NCBI RefSeq assembly: GCF_027587205.1
Contig: NZ_JAPDOD010000008.1
Location: 62,001 to 126,000, forward strand
DNA: 64,000 bases
From: Solirubrobacter ginsenosidimutans
Lineage (GTDB): Bacteria; Actinomycetota; Thermoleophilia; Solirubrobacterales; Solirubrobacteraceae
Direction of reading: 5' to 3'
Notes under the pieces: generated by a model
What the model was told of the DNA's origin: nothing
Seen by the model: the letters and a program-made list of their open reading frames with translations, nothing else
The model's database searches: none
Part shown: positions 50,945 to 59,635 of the stretch, piece after piece
Layout: each line of letters begins with the position of its first letter
How positions within the stretch are numbered: position 1 is the first letter of the stretch
Translations under genes and position numbers: made by a program

Positions 50945-51747
50945 ACCATCTGCTGCGTGAGAAGGCCCCGATCACCGAGGCCGGGTGGAACGAGCTCGAC
51001 GAAGAGGCCAAGGAGCGGCTTTCGCCTGGCCTCGCCGCGCGCAAGGTCGTCGACTTCGGCGGGCCGCACGGGTGGGACTACAGCGCCACCAACCTGGGGC
51101 GGATCGCTTCGCTGGACGCGTTCGAGGGCGTCGGCGCGGCGCGCCGGCGGGTGTTGCCGGTGGTCGAGTTGCGGGCGCCGTTCGCGGTCAGCCGGTCCGA
51201 GCTGGACGACCTCGAGCGCGGCGCCGGTGACATCGATCTCGGCGAGCTCGACGCGGCCGCGCGTCAGATTTCCCACGCCGAGAACGTCGCCGTCTTCCAC
51301 GGCTGGCTCGACGCGGGCATCCGCGGCATCGCCGAGGCGTGCACGCATCCGGCGGTGGCACTGAGCGAGGACTTCAACGCCTACACGCGCCACACCGCCG
51401 AGGCGGTCGAGACGTTGCTGCGCGCCGGTGTGAGCGGTCCGTACGCACTCGCCCTCGGACCCGACCAGTACACCGGCGTGATCCAGAGCACCGAACATGG
51501 CGGCTACCCGCTCTTCGACCACCTCAAGAAGATCCTCTCGGGCGGGCCGATCGTGTGGGCGCCGGGCGTGCAGGGCGCCGTCGTCGTATCACTGCGCGGC
51601 GGCGACTTCCTGTTCGAGTCGGGCCAGGACCTCTCGATCGGCTACTCGTCCCACGACGCCGACACGGTCCAGCTCTACCTCGAAGAGAGCTTCAGCTTCC
51701 GTGTCGCGACGCCGGAAGCGGCCTGCTTCCTCAAGCCCGCCGGCTGA
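50941..51747 (+). CDS. Encapsulin nanocompartment shell protein (family 1)
   Basis: A 268-aa HK97-fold shell protein (linocin M18/Cfp29 family), close to the usual 265-270 aa of T=1 encapsulins. The N-terminal arm (NHLLREKAPITEAGWNELDEEA), KVVDFGGPHGWDYSATNLGR and LALGPDQYTGV are typical. With the ferritin-like cargo just upstream it forms an iron-storing compartment. GTG start, translationally coupled to the cargo. Its last 73 bp overlap the end of a converging oxidoreductase gene. Confidence 0.96.
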   Translation: MNHLLREKAPITEAGWNELDEEAKERLSPGLAARKVVDFGGPHGWDYSATNLGRIASLDAFEGVGAARRRVLPVVELRAPFAVSRSELDDLERGAGDIDLGELDAAARQISHAENVAVFHGWLDAGIRGIAEACTHPAVALSEDFNAYTRHTAEAVETLLRAGVSGPYALALGPDQYTGVIQSTEHGGYPLFDHLKKILSGGPIVWAPGVQGAVVVSLRGGDFLFESGQDLSIGYSSHDADTVQLYLEESFSFRVATPEAACFLKPAG

Positions 51748-52454
51748 GAGAAGGCACGCGGGGGCCGGCCGAGCGCGTCGTCGACGCCTCGGCTGACCCG
51801 CGCGTCGCGCCCCTCGCGGATCGCGTCGAACATCGCCATCCGCCAGGCGACGTACTCGGCGGGGAGGTCGAGGCTCGCCGCGTAGGTCGCGGGGTCGGCG
51901 GGGACGAACGTCCCGCCCACGCGCTGGGCCGCTTCGGCGAACGTGATGGCGGTCGGGCCGGAGAGCTCGTACGTCACGCCCTCGTGGCCGGGTTGCGTGA
52001 GCGCCGCGACGGCGACGTCCGCGACGTCGTCGAGGTCGACGAACGGCTCGCGCCCCTCGCCCGTGGGGGCGGTGACGACGCCGTCGTCGTCGGGCTGCAG
52101 GAACCCCTCGGTGAAGTTCTGCACGAACCAGCTCGGCCGCAGGATCGTGTGCCCGCGCGCGGCTCGTTCGACGGCGGCGAGCGCCCCATCGGGGTGGAAC
52201 TCCACCGCGCGGGCGGAGAGCAGCACCGCGCGCCCCTCGAAGCGGTTCAGTAGCGCGGCGACCCGCTCCGCGTTGCGCGGGTCCTGCCCGGGGACGGTGA
52301 GGAAGACACCGTCGATCCCGGTGAGGTCGTACTCGGGTTCGGCCCAGTCGAAGCCGGTCGCGCGGGTCGCGATCCGGGCGTCGTGGCCGTTGAGGCGTTC
52401 AACCACGCGGCGACCGGTCTTGCCGGTGCCGCCGATGACGAGAAACGTGCTCAT
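51675..52454 (-). CDS. NmrA-like NAD(P)-binding protein
   Basis: A 259-aa atypical SDR of the NmrA/NAD(P)H:quinone oxidoreductase-like group. It has the GGTGKTGRRVVERL nucleotide motif, ILRPSWFVQNFTEGFL, EGREPFVDLDDVADVAVAAL and a typical end (GRPPRAFSQ). Beyond that, about 25 Arg/Lys/Ser-rich residues are read from the antisense of the encapsulin gene, as if the original stop had been lost. It is divergent from an AraC regulator gene 70 bp away, which probably controls it. Confidence 0.88.
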   Translation of the reverse strand: MSTFLVIGGTGKTGRRVVERLNGHDARIATRATGFDWAEPEYDLTGIDGVFLTVPGQDPRNAERVAALLNRFEGRAVLLSARAVEFHPDGALAAVERAARGHTILRPSWFVQNFTEGFLQPDDDGVVTAPTGEGREPFVDLDDVADVAVAALTQPGHEGVTYELSGPTAITFAEAAQRVGGTFVPADPATYAASLDLPAEYVAWRMAMFDAIREGRDARVSRGVDDALGRPPRAFSQPAGLRKQAASGVATRKLKLSSR

Positions 52455-52524
52455 GCCTGACAGCTTCGCCACGTTGCGCAAGACGAACAATGGGCGAAAG
52501 GCCGCGATACCTTTGTGATCGTCC

Positions 52525-53484
52525 ATGGACGTCCTCGCCGACCTCCTGTCCCGCGCCCGCGCTTCGGGCGCGGTCTTCGCCCGCACCGCGATCGCCCCCG
52601 ACCACGGCATCGAGTTCAGCGGCCGCCGTCTCCTCGCCGTCCACACGATCCTGAGCGGCGACGCCTACTTCGAACGCGACGACGCGCCCGCCGCACCCGT
52701 TTCCGCCGGCGACGTCGTCCTCCTCCCCGAAGGCACCCCCTACCGCGCCGTACCCACCCCGGGCGCCCGTGCCACCCCCTTGGATGCCAGTCGTACACCG
52801 CAAGTACACCGGGGTCAGACCCCGGTATCCCACTTGCATACAACGCGTATACCGGGGTCAGACCCCAGTATGCATGTCGTATGCAAGGCCGGGTTGCTGT
52901 GCGGGGCGTACACGCTCGACGGGTTGCTGTCCGACGCGCTGCTGGAGGGACTGCCGCCGCTGATCGTGGTGCGGGACGCCGGGCTGGACCGGCTCACCGC
53001 GCTCGTGGCGGATGAGCTCGCGCAGCCGGGTCCGGGGGAGCAGACGGTGCTCGACCGCGCGCTCGACCTGCTGCTCGTCCTCGGGTTGCGGGCGTACTTC
53101 ACCCAGCCCGGCGCGCACGTGCCCGGCTGGTACGCGGCGCTTGACGACCCCGGGGCGGGGCCGGCGGTGCGGGCGATCCACGCCGATCCGCGCCATCGCT
53201 GGACGGTCGCCGAGCTGGCAGCGCGCGCCGGTCTGTCACGCGCCGCGTTCGCCAAGCGCTTCACCGACGTCGTCGGGGAGCCGCCGCTGGCCTATCTGAC
53301 GGGCTGGCGGATGGCGCTCGCCGCCCAGGCGCTGCGCGAGCGCGGCGCAACGGTCAAAGCGGCGGCGGCGGAGGTCGGCTACACGAACGAGTTCGCGTTC
53401 GCCACTGCCTTCCGCCGCCACTACGGCGAGCCCCCGGGCCGCTTTAGAGCCAGCCGGGAAGGACGAAGATCGCCCACGCCGTGA
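52525..53484 (+). CDS. AraC-family regulator carrying in-frame palindromic repeats
   Basis: A 319-aa regulator similar in layout to the one at 11870. It has an N-terminal cupin sensor (GDAYFERDD and VSAGDVVLLPEGTPYRAV) and a C-terminal double helix-turn-helix (LAARAGLSRAAFAKRFTDVVGEPPLAYLTGWRM and AAEVGYTNEFAFATAFRRHYGEPP). Between them, about residues 92-122 are encoded by two GGGGTCAGACCCC-core palindromes that keep the frame open. The insert lies in a loop just after the cupin core, so the protein may remain active. It is divergent from the NmrA-like gene. Confidence 0.88.
   Translation: MDVLADLLSRARASGAVFARTAIAPDHGIEFSGRRLLAVHTILSGDAYFERDDAPAAPVSAGDVVLLPEGTPYRAVPTPGARATPLDASRTPQVHRGQTPVSHLHTTRIPGSDPSMHVVCKAGLLCGAYTLDGLLSDALLEGLPPLIVVRDAGLDRLTALVADELAQPGPGEQTVLDRALDLLLVLGLRAYFTQPGAHVPGWYAALDDPGAGPAVRAIHADPRHRWTVAELAARAGLSRAAFAKRFTDVVGEPPLAYLTGWRMALAAQALRERGATVKAAAAEVGYTNEFAFATAFRRHYGEPPGRFRASREGRRSPTP
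52808..52826. repeat. REP-like palindrome inside the AraC gene, copy 1
   Basis: ACCGGGGTCAGACCCCGGT: two 8-bp arms with an AGAC-type centre. The core GGGGTCAGACCCC is shared with the elements at 52849 and 62297, and with one base change at 60360. Confidence 0.8.
52833..52887. repeat. REP-like palindrome inside the AraC gene, copy 2, with outer inverted repeat
   Basis: The second core palindrome spans 52849-52871 (ATACCGGGGTCAG then ACCCCAGTAT). It is enclosed by a 9-bp outer inverted repeat, CTTGCATAC at 52833-52841 and GTATGCAAG at 52879-52887. The whole insert keeps the reading frame. Confidence 0.75.
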
Positions 53485-54517
53485 CCGGCGCGATGATGAT
53501 CATGCTCATGCCCCACTGCAGCAACCGCTTGTAGACGAAGTCGCGGCGGTCGTCAGGGGAGTTGGCCACCACGAGCGCGCCGGAGGTGGAGAACGGGCTC
53601 GAGTCCACGACCGAGGAGGAGATCGAGAGGGCGATGATCACGCCCACGGCGCCGATCTGGCCCTGCGCCAGGAACGGCACGGCCAGCGGGATCAGTGCGC
53701 CGAGGATGCCGGTGGTGGAGGCGAACGCAGAGACCGCGCCGCCGATGAAGCAGATCACCAGCGCGGCCAGCAGCGGGGTCCCGATGCCCGCGACCTCGGT
53801 GCCGAGCCAGTCGATCGTGCCCATCTCCTGCAGCAGGGCGACGTAGGTGACGATGCCACAGATCAGCAGCACGGTCGGCCAGGCGACCTTGTCGGCGGCG
53901 CCCGTGGTGGCATCGGGCATCAGCAGCGACAACACCACCGCGATCGACACGGCGACGAAGCCGACGTCCCAGTCGAGCGTCAGCGCGATCAGGACCAGCG
54001 CGCCGATACCCGCGAGCGTGAGGATCCGGTCGCGGTCCAGCGGCGGCGCCTCGGCGCTCATCGCCACCGCGAAGCCGCCGATCACCGGCTGCCCGGAGGC
54101 GGTCGTCTCGCGCTTGAAGCGCCGCGTCGCCTCGGGCTCGGGATCGACGCGGCGCTGCAGCAGCTCGCGCCCGCCGAACAGGAAGAACACGACCACGCTC
54201 AGGATCGTGTTGAAGATCAGCGAGGAGAAGAACTCGGTGAGAAGCCGCCACCCGCCCGCCGACGGCCCGTACCGCGGCGTGCACGAGCCAGTCCACGGTA
54301 CCTATCTGTTCGCGATCGCGAACAGATAGGTGACACCGACCAGGATGATGAACAGATCACCCGGGAAGCCGGCGAAGATGTCGTCCTCCGACACCCCCAC
54401 GGCGCTGCCCACGACGAACGCCGCGGTGATGCCGAGCAGCCCCATGTTGATCGGCCGGAGCGTGCCGATGGCGAAGATCGCCACCAGCACGAGGATCGAT
54501 GTGACTTCCTGGTTCAT
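53444..54517 (-). pseudogene. Decayed SLC13/MatC-like dicarboxylate permease
   Basis: Remnants of one permease gene in three frames. The N-terminal piece (54302-54517; VGTLRP-like start NQEVTSILVLVAIFAIGTLRP and GFPGDLFIILVGVTYLFAIA) ends in a stop inside a 32-bp palindrome. A short middle piece continues in another frame from about 54297 to 54250 (TVDWLVHAAVRAVGGR). The C-terminal piece (53444 to about 54240; NTILSVVVFFLFGGRELLQRR and onward to the last membrane helix) lies in a third frame. About 120 central residues expected from the family are missing. The end overlaps the AraC gene by 41 bp. It would have imported a dicarboxylate such as malonate. Confidence 0.85.
54300..54331. repeat. 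Perfect 32-bp palindrome at the permease break
   Basis: Two 16-bp arms without a loop, centred between 54315 and 54316. One arm is the coding sequence for TYLFAIA of the permease; the other is its exact inverted copy, which brings in the stop codon. This is the pattern left by a template-switch mutation, or by an assembly fold-back. Confidence 0.9.
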
Positions 54518-54530
54518 CCGAGTCTCTCCC

Positions 54531-57338
54531 TTACTCGATGAGTGCCTCTCTGACGAGTTGCACCGGGTGGCGCGCGGGGCGACCCGTCCCGTGCGCGATC
54601 TGCTGGCGGCACGAGACGCCCGTGGCGGCGATCAACGTCGCCGCGGGCTCCTGCCTGACCGCCGGGAACAAGCGCATCCCGCCGATGCGCATGGACAGTT
54701 CGTAGTGCTCGGCCTCGAAGCCGAAGGAGCCGGCCATGCCACAGCACCCGGCGTCGAGCTCGACGACGGTCGCGCCTGGGAGCCGCTCCAGAAGGGCGAC
54801 CGTGGACGCGGTGCCGGCTAGCGCCTTCTGGTGGCAATGGCCGTGGAACAGGATCCGCCGCGGGCCGAGGTCCCGCAGCTTCAGCGCACCGTCGTCGATC
54901 GCCTCCACGAGCAGCTCTTCGACGAGCTTGGTCCGCTCCGCGATGCCACGGTCGCCGATCAGCTGCACGTGCTCCTCGCGCAGCGTCAGCAGGCACGAGG
55001 GCTCGACGCCGGTGATCACCCCGGCGGCGCTGGCGAGGCGGTCGCTCAGCGCCTCCGCCTTGGCTTTCGCGTCATCGAGCAACCCCTTCGAGATCGACGC
55101 CCGCCCGCAGCACCCGCCGCTCTCCAGCCGCACGCCGTAGCCCGCGGCATCCAGAAGCTCGATGGCGGAGCGGCCGACGCCGGGCTCGGTGAAGGTCGTG
55201 AAGGAGTCGGCGAGGAACGTCACCGGGCCGCGAGAAGGGGCCGCTGCGGCCGGCCGCGAGCCCGCCCACTTGATCAGCGTCTCGCGCTCGAAGCGCGGCA
55301 ACGGCCGCCGGCGATCGATGCCCGTGACCCGCTCCATCAACCGGCGCGGGATCGGCGCGTTCGACAGCGGCGCGGTCGCCGCGCCCACCTTGTTCAACGT
55401 CCGGATCGCGCCGAACAGCCGCGAGCGCAGCGGCGTCCCGTGGATCGCGTTGTGGTGTGACAGGAACTCCGACTTCAGCGTCGCCATGTCAACCGACAGC
55501 GGGCACTCGCTCTTGCACGCCTTGCACTCGAGGCAGAGGTCGAGGATCTCGAAGAGCCGCTCATCGCCCAGTGCCGCTGCGGGATCGGGCTCGCTCAAGG
55601 CCTTCACGAGCGCGTTCGCCCGCCCGCGTGTGGCGTGCTCCTCCTCGCGCGTCGCCATGTAGGACGGGCACATCACACCGCTGCCGGTCTTGCGGCACGC
55701 GCCGATCCGCTGGCAGCGGTCAGCCGCTGCGTGCATCGATCCCTCGGGGAAGTCGAAGTGGGTGACGAGCGGCTCCGGCCGCGGGTACTCGGCGTCGCGG
55801 ATGTGAATCGGCAGCGTCTCCGCGTCGACCATCACCCCCGGGTTGAACACCCCGTCGGGATCGAAGAGCCGCTTGACCGAGCGCATCGCCCCATAGAGCT
55901 CGTCGCCGAAGATCCGCGGGCTGAACGGCGAGCGGATGCGGCCGTCGCCGTGCTCGGACGAGTTCACGCCGTCGAACTCCGCGACGAGGTCGACGACCTC
56001 CGATGCCACTTCGAGCATCGTCTCGACCTGGTCGGGCCGGCTGAGGTCGAGGAACGGGCGGATGTGCAGGCAGCCGACCGAGCAGTGCCCGTAGAAGCCG
56101 GCCTTGAGCCCGCGGGCGTCGAAGATCGCCTGGAAGCGCTCGACGTACTCGTGGAGGTGCTCGGGTGGGACGGCGGTGTCCTCGACGAAGGCGGCGGGGC
56201 GGGTGCGGCCCTCGCTCGCGGCCATCAACAGGCCCAGGCCCGCCTTGCGGACCTTGGTCAGCGCGTCCTGCTCGGCCGCGGTCTCCGCGCGCAGGAAGAA
56301 GTAGCCGTGGCCGTTGCGTTTCCAGGCCGCCTCGAGCTGATCGAGCTTGGAACGCACCTCGTCCTCGGTGTCACCGGCGAAGGACACGAACAGCAGCGCC
56401 TCGGGGTCGCCGTCCAGGCGGTCGGCCAGCGCGCGGAACTCGACCTTCGCGCGCGAGAGCCCGAGGATCGTCCGGTCGATCATCTCGACCGCGTGCGGCT
56501 GTAGTTCGAGCGCGTCGTGGGTGGCATCGACCGCGCCGAGCAGCGAGTCGAAGTGCCCGACCGCGAACATCTTCGCCTTCGGCAGCTCGACCAGCCGCAG
56601 CGTGGCGGCCGTGACGATCGCGAGCGTCCCCTCGGACCCGACGATCAGCTTGGAGAGATCGAACGGATCGAGGCGGTCCAGGCGGTACCCGCCCGACTGG
56701 CGCCAGTGGCGTGGGTAGTCCTCGGCGATCGCTCGCGCATGCTCGCGCAGCAGCCGCTGGACGCCGACGTGGATGCGCCGCTCCGGCGCGCTCGCCGGCT
56801 CAGCCGCCGCCGAGAACGTCGCCTGCGTGCCGTCGGCCAGCACGACCTCGAGCTCGAGTACGTGGTCGACGGTCGTGCCGTAGACGATCGACTCGCTGCC
56901 CGAGGAGTTGTTGCCGATCATGCCGCCGAGCGTCGCGCGGTTGGAGGTCGACGTGTCGGGCCCGAATACGAGCCCGTACCGCTTCACCGCCTGGTTGAGC
57001 TGCTCCTGCACGACCCCCGGCTGCACGCGCACGGTACGCGCCTCGGGATCGATCGCCTCGATCGCGTTCAGATGTCGTGAGAGGTCCAGCACGAGGCCGC
57101 GCCCGCCCGCCGTCTGCCCGGCGAGGCTCGTTCCGCCCCCGCGGGGGACGATCGGTACGCCGAGCCGCGCGGCGACCCGCACCGCTCGCGCGACATCGTC
57201 CGCGTCGCGGGGGAAGGCGACCGCCAGCGGCTCCAGCGCGAACATGCTCGCGTCGGCGGCGTACAGGTGGCGCGTGTACGCATCGGCGCGCACGTCCCCC
57301 GCCAGCTCCCGCTCCAGGGCGGTCGCAAGCTCCTCCAT
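54531..57338 (-). CDS. Fused FAD-linked oxidase and Fe-S oxidoreductase (D-2-hydroxyacid dehydrogenase type)
   Basis: A 935-aa two-part enzyme. The N-terminal ~540 residues form a FAD_binding_4/FAD-oxidase_C unit (VPRGGGTSLAGQTAGGRGLVLDLS, GGMIGNNSSGSESIVYG and KLIVGSEGTLAIVT). The C-terminal part is a GlpC/GlcF-like Fe-S unit with two 4Fe-4S motifs (CLECKACKSECP and an earlier Cys set GACRKTGSGVMCPSY) and two CCG domains (ESGGCCGRASISKG and DAGCCGMAGSFG). Enzymes like this oxidise D-lactate, glycolate or D-2-hydroxyglutarate. The damaged permease gene starts 13 bp downstream, which suggests it once fed the enzyme. ATG 57338 is preferred over GTG 57344. Confidence 0.92.
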   Translation of the reverse strand: MEELATALERELAGDVRADAYTRHLYAADASMFALEPLAVAFPRDADDVARAVRVAARLGVPIVPRGGGTSLAGQTAGGRGLVLDLSRHLNAIEAIDPEARTVRVQPGVVQEQLNQAVKRYGLVFGPDTSTSNRATLGGMIGNNSSGSESIVYGTTVDHVLELEVVLADGTQATFSAAAEPASAPERRIHVGVQRLLREHARAIAEDYPRHWRQSGGYRLDRLDPFDLSKLIVGSEGTLAIVTAATLRLVELPKAKMFAVGHFDSLLGAVDATHDALELQPHAVEMIDRTILGLSRAKVEFRALADRLDGDPEALLFVSFAGDTEDEVRSKLDQLEAAWKRNGHGYFFLRAETAAEQDALTKVRKAGLGLLMAASEGRTRPAAFVEDTAVPPEHLHEYVERFQAIFDARGLKAGFYGHCSVGCLHIRPFLDLSRPDQVETMLEVASEVVDLVAEFDGVNSSEHGDGRIRSPFSPRIFGDELYGAMRSVKRLFDPDGVFNPGVMVDAETLPIHIRDAEYPRPEPLVTHFDFPEGSMHAAADRCQRIGACRKTGSGVMCPSYMATREEEHATRGRANALVKALSEPDPAAALGDERLFEILDLCLECKACKSECPLSVDMATLKSEFLSHHNAIHGTPLRSRLFGAIRTLNKVGAATAPLSNAPIPRRLMERVTGIDRRRPLPRFERETLIKWAGSRPAAAAPSRGPVTFLADSFTTFTEPGVGRSAIELLDAAGYGVRLESGGCCGRASISKGLLDDAKAKAEALSDRLASAAGVITGVEPSCLLTLREEHVQLIGDRGIAERTKLVEELLVEAIDDGALKLRDLGPRRILFHGHCHQKALAGTASTVALLERLPGATVVELDAGCCGMAGSFGFEAEHYELSMRIGGMRLFPAVRQEPAATLIAATGVSCRQQIAHGTGRPARHPVQLVREALIE

Positions 57339-57362
57339 GATCACGACAATGCCCTCTCGCTA

Positions 57363-58511
57363 GTGTGGGAAACGTTGGTGTATCGACCCGGCCGTCATTT
57401 GCTGCAGATTCCCGGCCCCACGAACGTGCCCGACCGGGTGCTGCGGGCCATCGACGCGCCCACCATCGATCACCGCGGACCGGACTTCGCGGAACTGGGC
57501 CTTGAGGTGCTCGAAGGCCTGCGAACAGTTTGTCGTACCGACGGACAAATTGTCGTCTACCCGGCGTCGGGCACCGGCGCGTGGGAGGCCGCGCTGGTCA
57601 ATACGCTCTCTCCCGGCGACAAGGTCATCGCGTGTGAGACGGGGCATTTCGCGACGCTCTGGCGAGCGATGGCGGCTCGGCTCGGCCTCGAGGTGGTGTG
57701 GCTCGAGGGCGATTGGCGCCACGGCGCCGACCCGGAGCGGATCGCCGACGCGCTCGACGACGACGTGCGCGCGGTGATGGTCGTGCACAACGAGACGTCG
57801 ACGGGCGTGACCAGCCGGATCGCCGACGTGCGCGCCGCGCTGGGCGATCACGACGCGCTGCTGCTGGTCGACACCATCTCCTCGCTGGCGAGCATCGACT
57901 ACCGCCACGACGAGTGGGGCGTGGACGTCACGGTGGCCGGCTCGCAGAAGGGCCTGATGCTGCCGGCGGGCCTGAGTTTCAACGCCGTGTCCGAGAAAGC
58001 GCTCGAGGCCGCGAAGGCCGCGCGGATGCCGCGCTCCTATTGGGACTGGGCGCCGATCATCGCCGCCAACGCGAACGGCTACTGGCCGTACACGTCCGCC
58101 ACCAACCTGCTGTACGGGCTGCGCGAGGCGCTGCAGATCCTCCTCCGTGAGGAAGGGCTGGAGCACGTCTTCGCCCGCCACGCGCGTCACGCCGCCGCCA
58201 CCCGCGCCGCGGTCGCCGGGTGGGGGCTGGAGGTGCTCGCGCTGGACGAGCGGGAGCTGTCGAACTCGCTCACGGCGGTGGTGTGCGGCGGCTCGGACGA
58301 GGTGCGGCGGGTGATCCTCGAGCGCTTCGACATGTCACTCGGTGCGGGGCTGGGTCGATTGGCCGACGAGGTGTTCCGGATCGGGCACTTGGGCGACTTC
58401 AACGATCTCATGCTCGCCGGCACGCTGTCCGGGGTGCAGATGGGGCTCAAGCTCGCCGGCCACGATGTGGGCGATGGCGTCGGCGCCGCGCTGGAGCTCC
58501 TCGCCGCGTGA
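57363..58511 (+). CDS. Class V aminotransferase (serine-glyoxylate type)
   Basis: A PLP enzyme of about 382 aa. The N-terminal HLLQIPGPTNVPDRVLRAIDAPTIDHRGPDF is typical of serine-glyoxylate/alanine-glyoxylate aminotransferases. ASGTGAWEAAL binds the phosphate, and the PLP Lys is in VTVAGSQKGLMLP. GTG at 57363 is used, but TTG 57375 or GTG 57378 are equally possible. It is divergent from the hydroxyacid dehydrogenase, which could make a 2-oxo acid such as glyoxylate as its amino acceptor. It is coupled to the CoA-transferase gene (GTGA). Confidence 0.93.
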   Translation: MWETLVYRPGRHLLQIPGPTNVPDRVLRAIDAPTIDHRGPDFAELGLEVLEGLRTVCRTDGQIVVYPASGTGAWEAALVNTLSPGDKVIACETGHFATLWRAMAARLGLEVVWLEGDWRHGADPERIADALDDDVRAVMVVHNETSTGVTSRIADVRAALGDHDALLLVDTISSLASIDYRHDEWGVDVTVAGSQKGLMLPAGLSFNAVSEKALEAAKAARMPRSYWDWAPIIAANANGYWPYTSATNLLYGLREALQILLREEGLEHVFARHARHAAATRAAVAGWGLEVLALDERELSNSLTAVVCGGSDEVRRVILERFDMSLGAGLGRLADEVFRIGHLGDFNDLMLAGTLSGVQMGLKLAGHDVGDGVGAALELLAA

Positions 58512-59635
58512 GTGCGCTTGACGGCCTGCGGGTGATCGAGCTCTGCCAGGTGATGGCGGGCCCGTTCTGCGGGCAGGTCCTGGGCGACATGGGCGCCGAC
58601 GTGATCAAGGTCGAGCCGCCCGGGACCGGCGACCAGACCCGCGTCGGCATGGGGCAACACGCCTTCCGCGCGGTCAACCGCAACAAGCGCTCGATCACGC
58701 TCGATCTCAAGCAACCCGGCGACGTGGCGGTCTTCCATCGCCTGGTCGAGACCGCCGACGTGCTGACGGAGAACTTCCGGCCGGGTGTCGCGGCGCGGTT
58801 GAGCGCCGACTACGACACCCTGCGCGCGCGCAACCCGCGGCTGATCTACGCCTCGATCTCCGGCTTCGGGCAGACCGGCCCGTACGCGCAGCGGCCGGGG
58901 TTCGACCTGATCGCGCAGGGCGCGGCGGGGGTGATGAGCGTCACCGGCGAGCCGGGCGGCAACCCGGTCAAGGCGGGTGTGCCGGTCAGCGATCTGAGCG
59001 CGGGGCTGTTCTGCGCCGTCGGCATCCTCTCCGCGTTGCACGCCCGTGAGCGCACGGGGGAGGGGCAGCGGATCGACACGTCGCTGTGGGAGGGCGCGCT
59101 CGCCCTCGGGATCTGGGAGACCGCGGAGCTGTGGCAGACCGGAGTGGCACCGCAGCCGCTCGGCTCAGCCCACCGGCTCACCGCGCCCTACCAGGCGCTG
59201 CGCACCCGCGACGGCCATGTCACCGTCGGCGGCAACAACCAGAAGTTGTGGCGGCGGCTGTGCGCGGTCATCGGGCGGCCGGATCTGCCCGAGGACCCGC
59301 GCTTCGTCACCAACCCCGACCGGATGGCGCACCGGCCGGAGCTCGTCGCCGAGCTCGAGGCCGCGATGGTGGTGCGCGACACCGCGGAGTGGGTGAAGGC
59401 GCTGCTCGAGGCGGGTGTTCCGGCCGGGCCGATCCTCGACTACGCGCAAGTGGTCGACGACCCCCAGACCCGCGCACGTGAGATGGTGGTGGAGATGGAG
59501 CACCCAGAAGCCGGCACCGTCCGCGGGCTCGGCATCCCGATCAAGCTCAGCGCCACGCCCGGAACGATTCGCCGCCCCGCCCCGCTGCTCGGCCAGCACA
59601 CCGACGAGATCCTCGCGGAGCTCGACGGTGGCTGA
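58508..59635 (+). CDS. CaiB/BaiF family CoA-transferase (class III)
   Basis: A 375-aa family III CoA-transferase. LDGLRVIELCQVMAGPFCGQVLGDMGADVIKVEPP at the N-terminus and the nucleophilic Asp region (KAGVPVSDLSAGLFCAVGILSAL) are typical. It moves CoA between carboxylic acids. The enoyl-CoA hydratase gene overlaps its end by 8 bp, so the CoA ester formed is probably hydrated or hydrolysed by that enzyme. Confidence 0.94.
   Translation: MSALDGLRVIELCQVMAGPFCGQVLGDMGADVIKVEPPGTGDQTRVGMGQHAFRAVNRNKRSITLDLKQPGDVAVFHRLVETADVLTENFRPGVAARLSADYDTLRARNPRLIYASISGFGQTGPYAQRPGFDLIAQGAAGVMSVTGEPGGNPVKAGVPVSDLSAGLFCAVGILSALHARERTGEGQRIDTSLWEGALALGIWETAELWQTGVAPQPLGSAHRLTAPYQALRTRDGHVTVGGNNQKLWRRLCAVIGRPDLPEDPRFVTNPDRMAHRPELVAELEAAMVVRDTAEWVKALLEAGVPAGPILDYAQVVDDPQTRAREMVVEMEHPEAGTVRGLGIPIKLSATPGTIRRPAPLLGQHTDEILAELDGG

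Noticed and set aside
52808..52887. CRISPR-like repeats at the palindromes in the AraC gene
   Set aside because: Only two copies, no spacers of even length, no cas genes, and the same core occurs as single hairpins elsewhere.
53553..54296. An open frame from 54296 as a real gene
   Set aside because: Only its first 15 codons (DWLVHAAVRAVGGR) match the permease. The rest is a shifted frame of the C-terminal remnant and has no domain.
54300..54331. The 32-bp palindrome as a terminator or an operator
   Set aside because: One arm is coding sequence of the permease and there is no loop or T-tract. A mutation product explains it better.
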